A stretch of 38,308 nt of DNA from a virus. The stretch lies in IMG/VR virus record IMGVR_UViG_3300003691_000029, positions 1 through 38,308 of that record. One strand, written 5' to 3'. The notes under the pieces are model-generated. The model searched no databases. It was not told the DNA's origin and saw only the letters and a list, made by a program, of their open reading frames with translations. Numbering within the stretch: position 1 is the stretch's first letter; each line of letters starts with the position of its first letter. Shown piece after piece: positions 38,056-38,308 of the stretch. The translations under genes and the position numbers were made by a program.

Positions 38056-38308
38056 ATTTTATGTCAAAGGATAGTGAAATGATTTGCGTTAATTCTTATC
38101 ACACTGATAAGCATTTAACTGAGCAGGATCAGCAAGAGCAGCGTGAAGTGTGGGTTGAAGGGCACCGTGATGAGTTGTCTGGAAAGCTGGTTAATGGAGC
38201 AAAGGTGAGATTGTCAGGCGGTAATTATATTGATTACTCAGAAGTTACTGACAACTTAGGCGAAGAGTTCTGGTCGTATCTTCAGAGCTTTCACGGATCA
38301 CTTGAAGG
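38052..38308 (+). CDS. 5' part of junction-spanning hypothetical protein
   Basis: ATG 38052 (overlapping the previous stop as ATGA) opens a frame that leaves the window at 38308 and continues at position 1 to a TAG at 177-179 once the 58-bp overlap is collapsed. The first part contains SYHTDKHLTEQDQQEQREVW, then VNGAKVRLSGGNYIDYSEV and NLGEEFWSYLQSFHGSLEGG. ATG 38061 is an alternative start 3 codons in. The total is about 124 residues. No family is recognised. The gene links the small membrane protein to the Rad52-like gene in one operon. Confidence 0.8.
   Translation, partial: MNFMSKDSEMICVNSYHTDKHLTEQDQQEQREVWVEGHRDELSGKLVNGAKVRLSGGNYIDYSEVTDNLGEEFWSYLQSFHGSLE
38251..38308. repeat. Right copy of 58-bp terminal direct repeat (circle overlap)
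   Basis: This is identical to bases 1-58. See the left copy for why it is read as an assembly overlap of a circular map and not as a biological terminal repeat. Confidence 0.95.

Overview
This window is an essentially complete genome of a tailed double-stranded DNA phage with a P22-like short-tailed virion (podovirus morphology). The first 58 bases are repeated exactly as the last 58 bases (1-58 = 38251-38308), and a gene cut by the right end (38052-38308) continues in frame at the left end (1-179). The molecule therefore closes into a circle of 38,250 bp, as expected for a circularly permuted, headful-packaged genome assembled as a contig with a small overlap. The base composition is moderately AT-rich. 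The families present (Rad52-like annealing protein, YfdQ/DUF2303, NinG, DUF1367, DUF1376, P22 gp1/gp8/gp5/gp4/gp10/tailspike types) point to a gammaproteobacterial host. The exact host cannot be read from the sequence.

Layout. A divergent control region at 37741-37878 carries two well-formed sigma70-type promoters facing opposite ways and a 19-bp imperfect inverted repeat. Rightward from it, across the circle junction, runs the early recombination/metabolism operon (37879 to 6934): a small membrane protein, an unknown protein, a Rad52-like annealing protein, a coiled-coil protein, a DEDDh exonuclease, a conserved phage protein, a YfdQ protein, a PP-loop/Fe-S PAPS-reductase-like protein, three small unknown genes and a Tad2-like (DUF2829) candidate anti-defence protein. 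A strong terminator follows at 6961-6986. Leftward runs a second early operon (37740 down to 33677): a ribbon-helix-helix-like small protein, a DUF1376 replication initiator with internal tandem repeats, a probable helicase-loader-type protein, small unknowns, a DUF1367 protein, a winged-helix protein and NinG.

Late region, all on the plus strand: a lysis cassette (7040-8253: M15 peptidase, two holin-like membrane proteins); a block of an SGNH hydrolase and five small beta-rich proteins that look like virion decoration or fibre proteins (8284-12253); packaging (12267-14220, small and large terminase); two tiny genes; then a P22-ordered virion block of portal, scaffold, coat, an unknown, gp4-like, gp10-like, a needle-position coiled-coil protein, a cupin, a gp7-like DNA-transfer protein, a gp20-position protein, a giant 2191-residue polyvalent/ejection protein with an HExxH zincin motif, and a tailspike with a P22-type head-binding domain. 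The tailspike gene ends convergently against ninG with a 12-bp overlap and no terminator.

I see no integrase, no CI-type repressor, no DNA or RNA polymerase, no tRNA and no CRISPR array. The phage probably depends on host polymerases. Its early gene types are common in temperate phages, but nothing here shows lysogeny directly. The most interesting points are the divergent operator with its candidate RHH regulator, the Tad2 protein with an extra N-terminal domain, the CC/CxxC PP-loop protein that lacks the CysH active-site tail, the repeat cluster inside the replication initiator, the SGNH/beta-repeat decoration block placed before the terminase, and the giant ejection protein.
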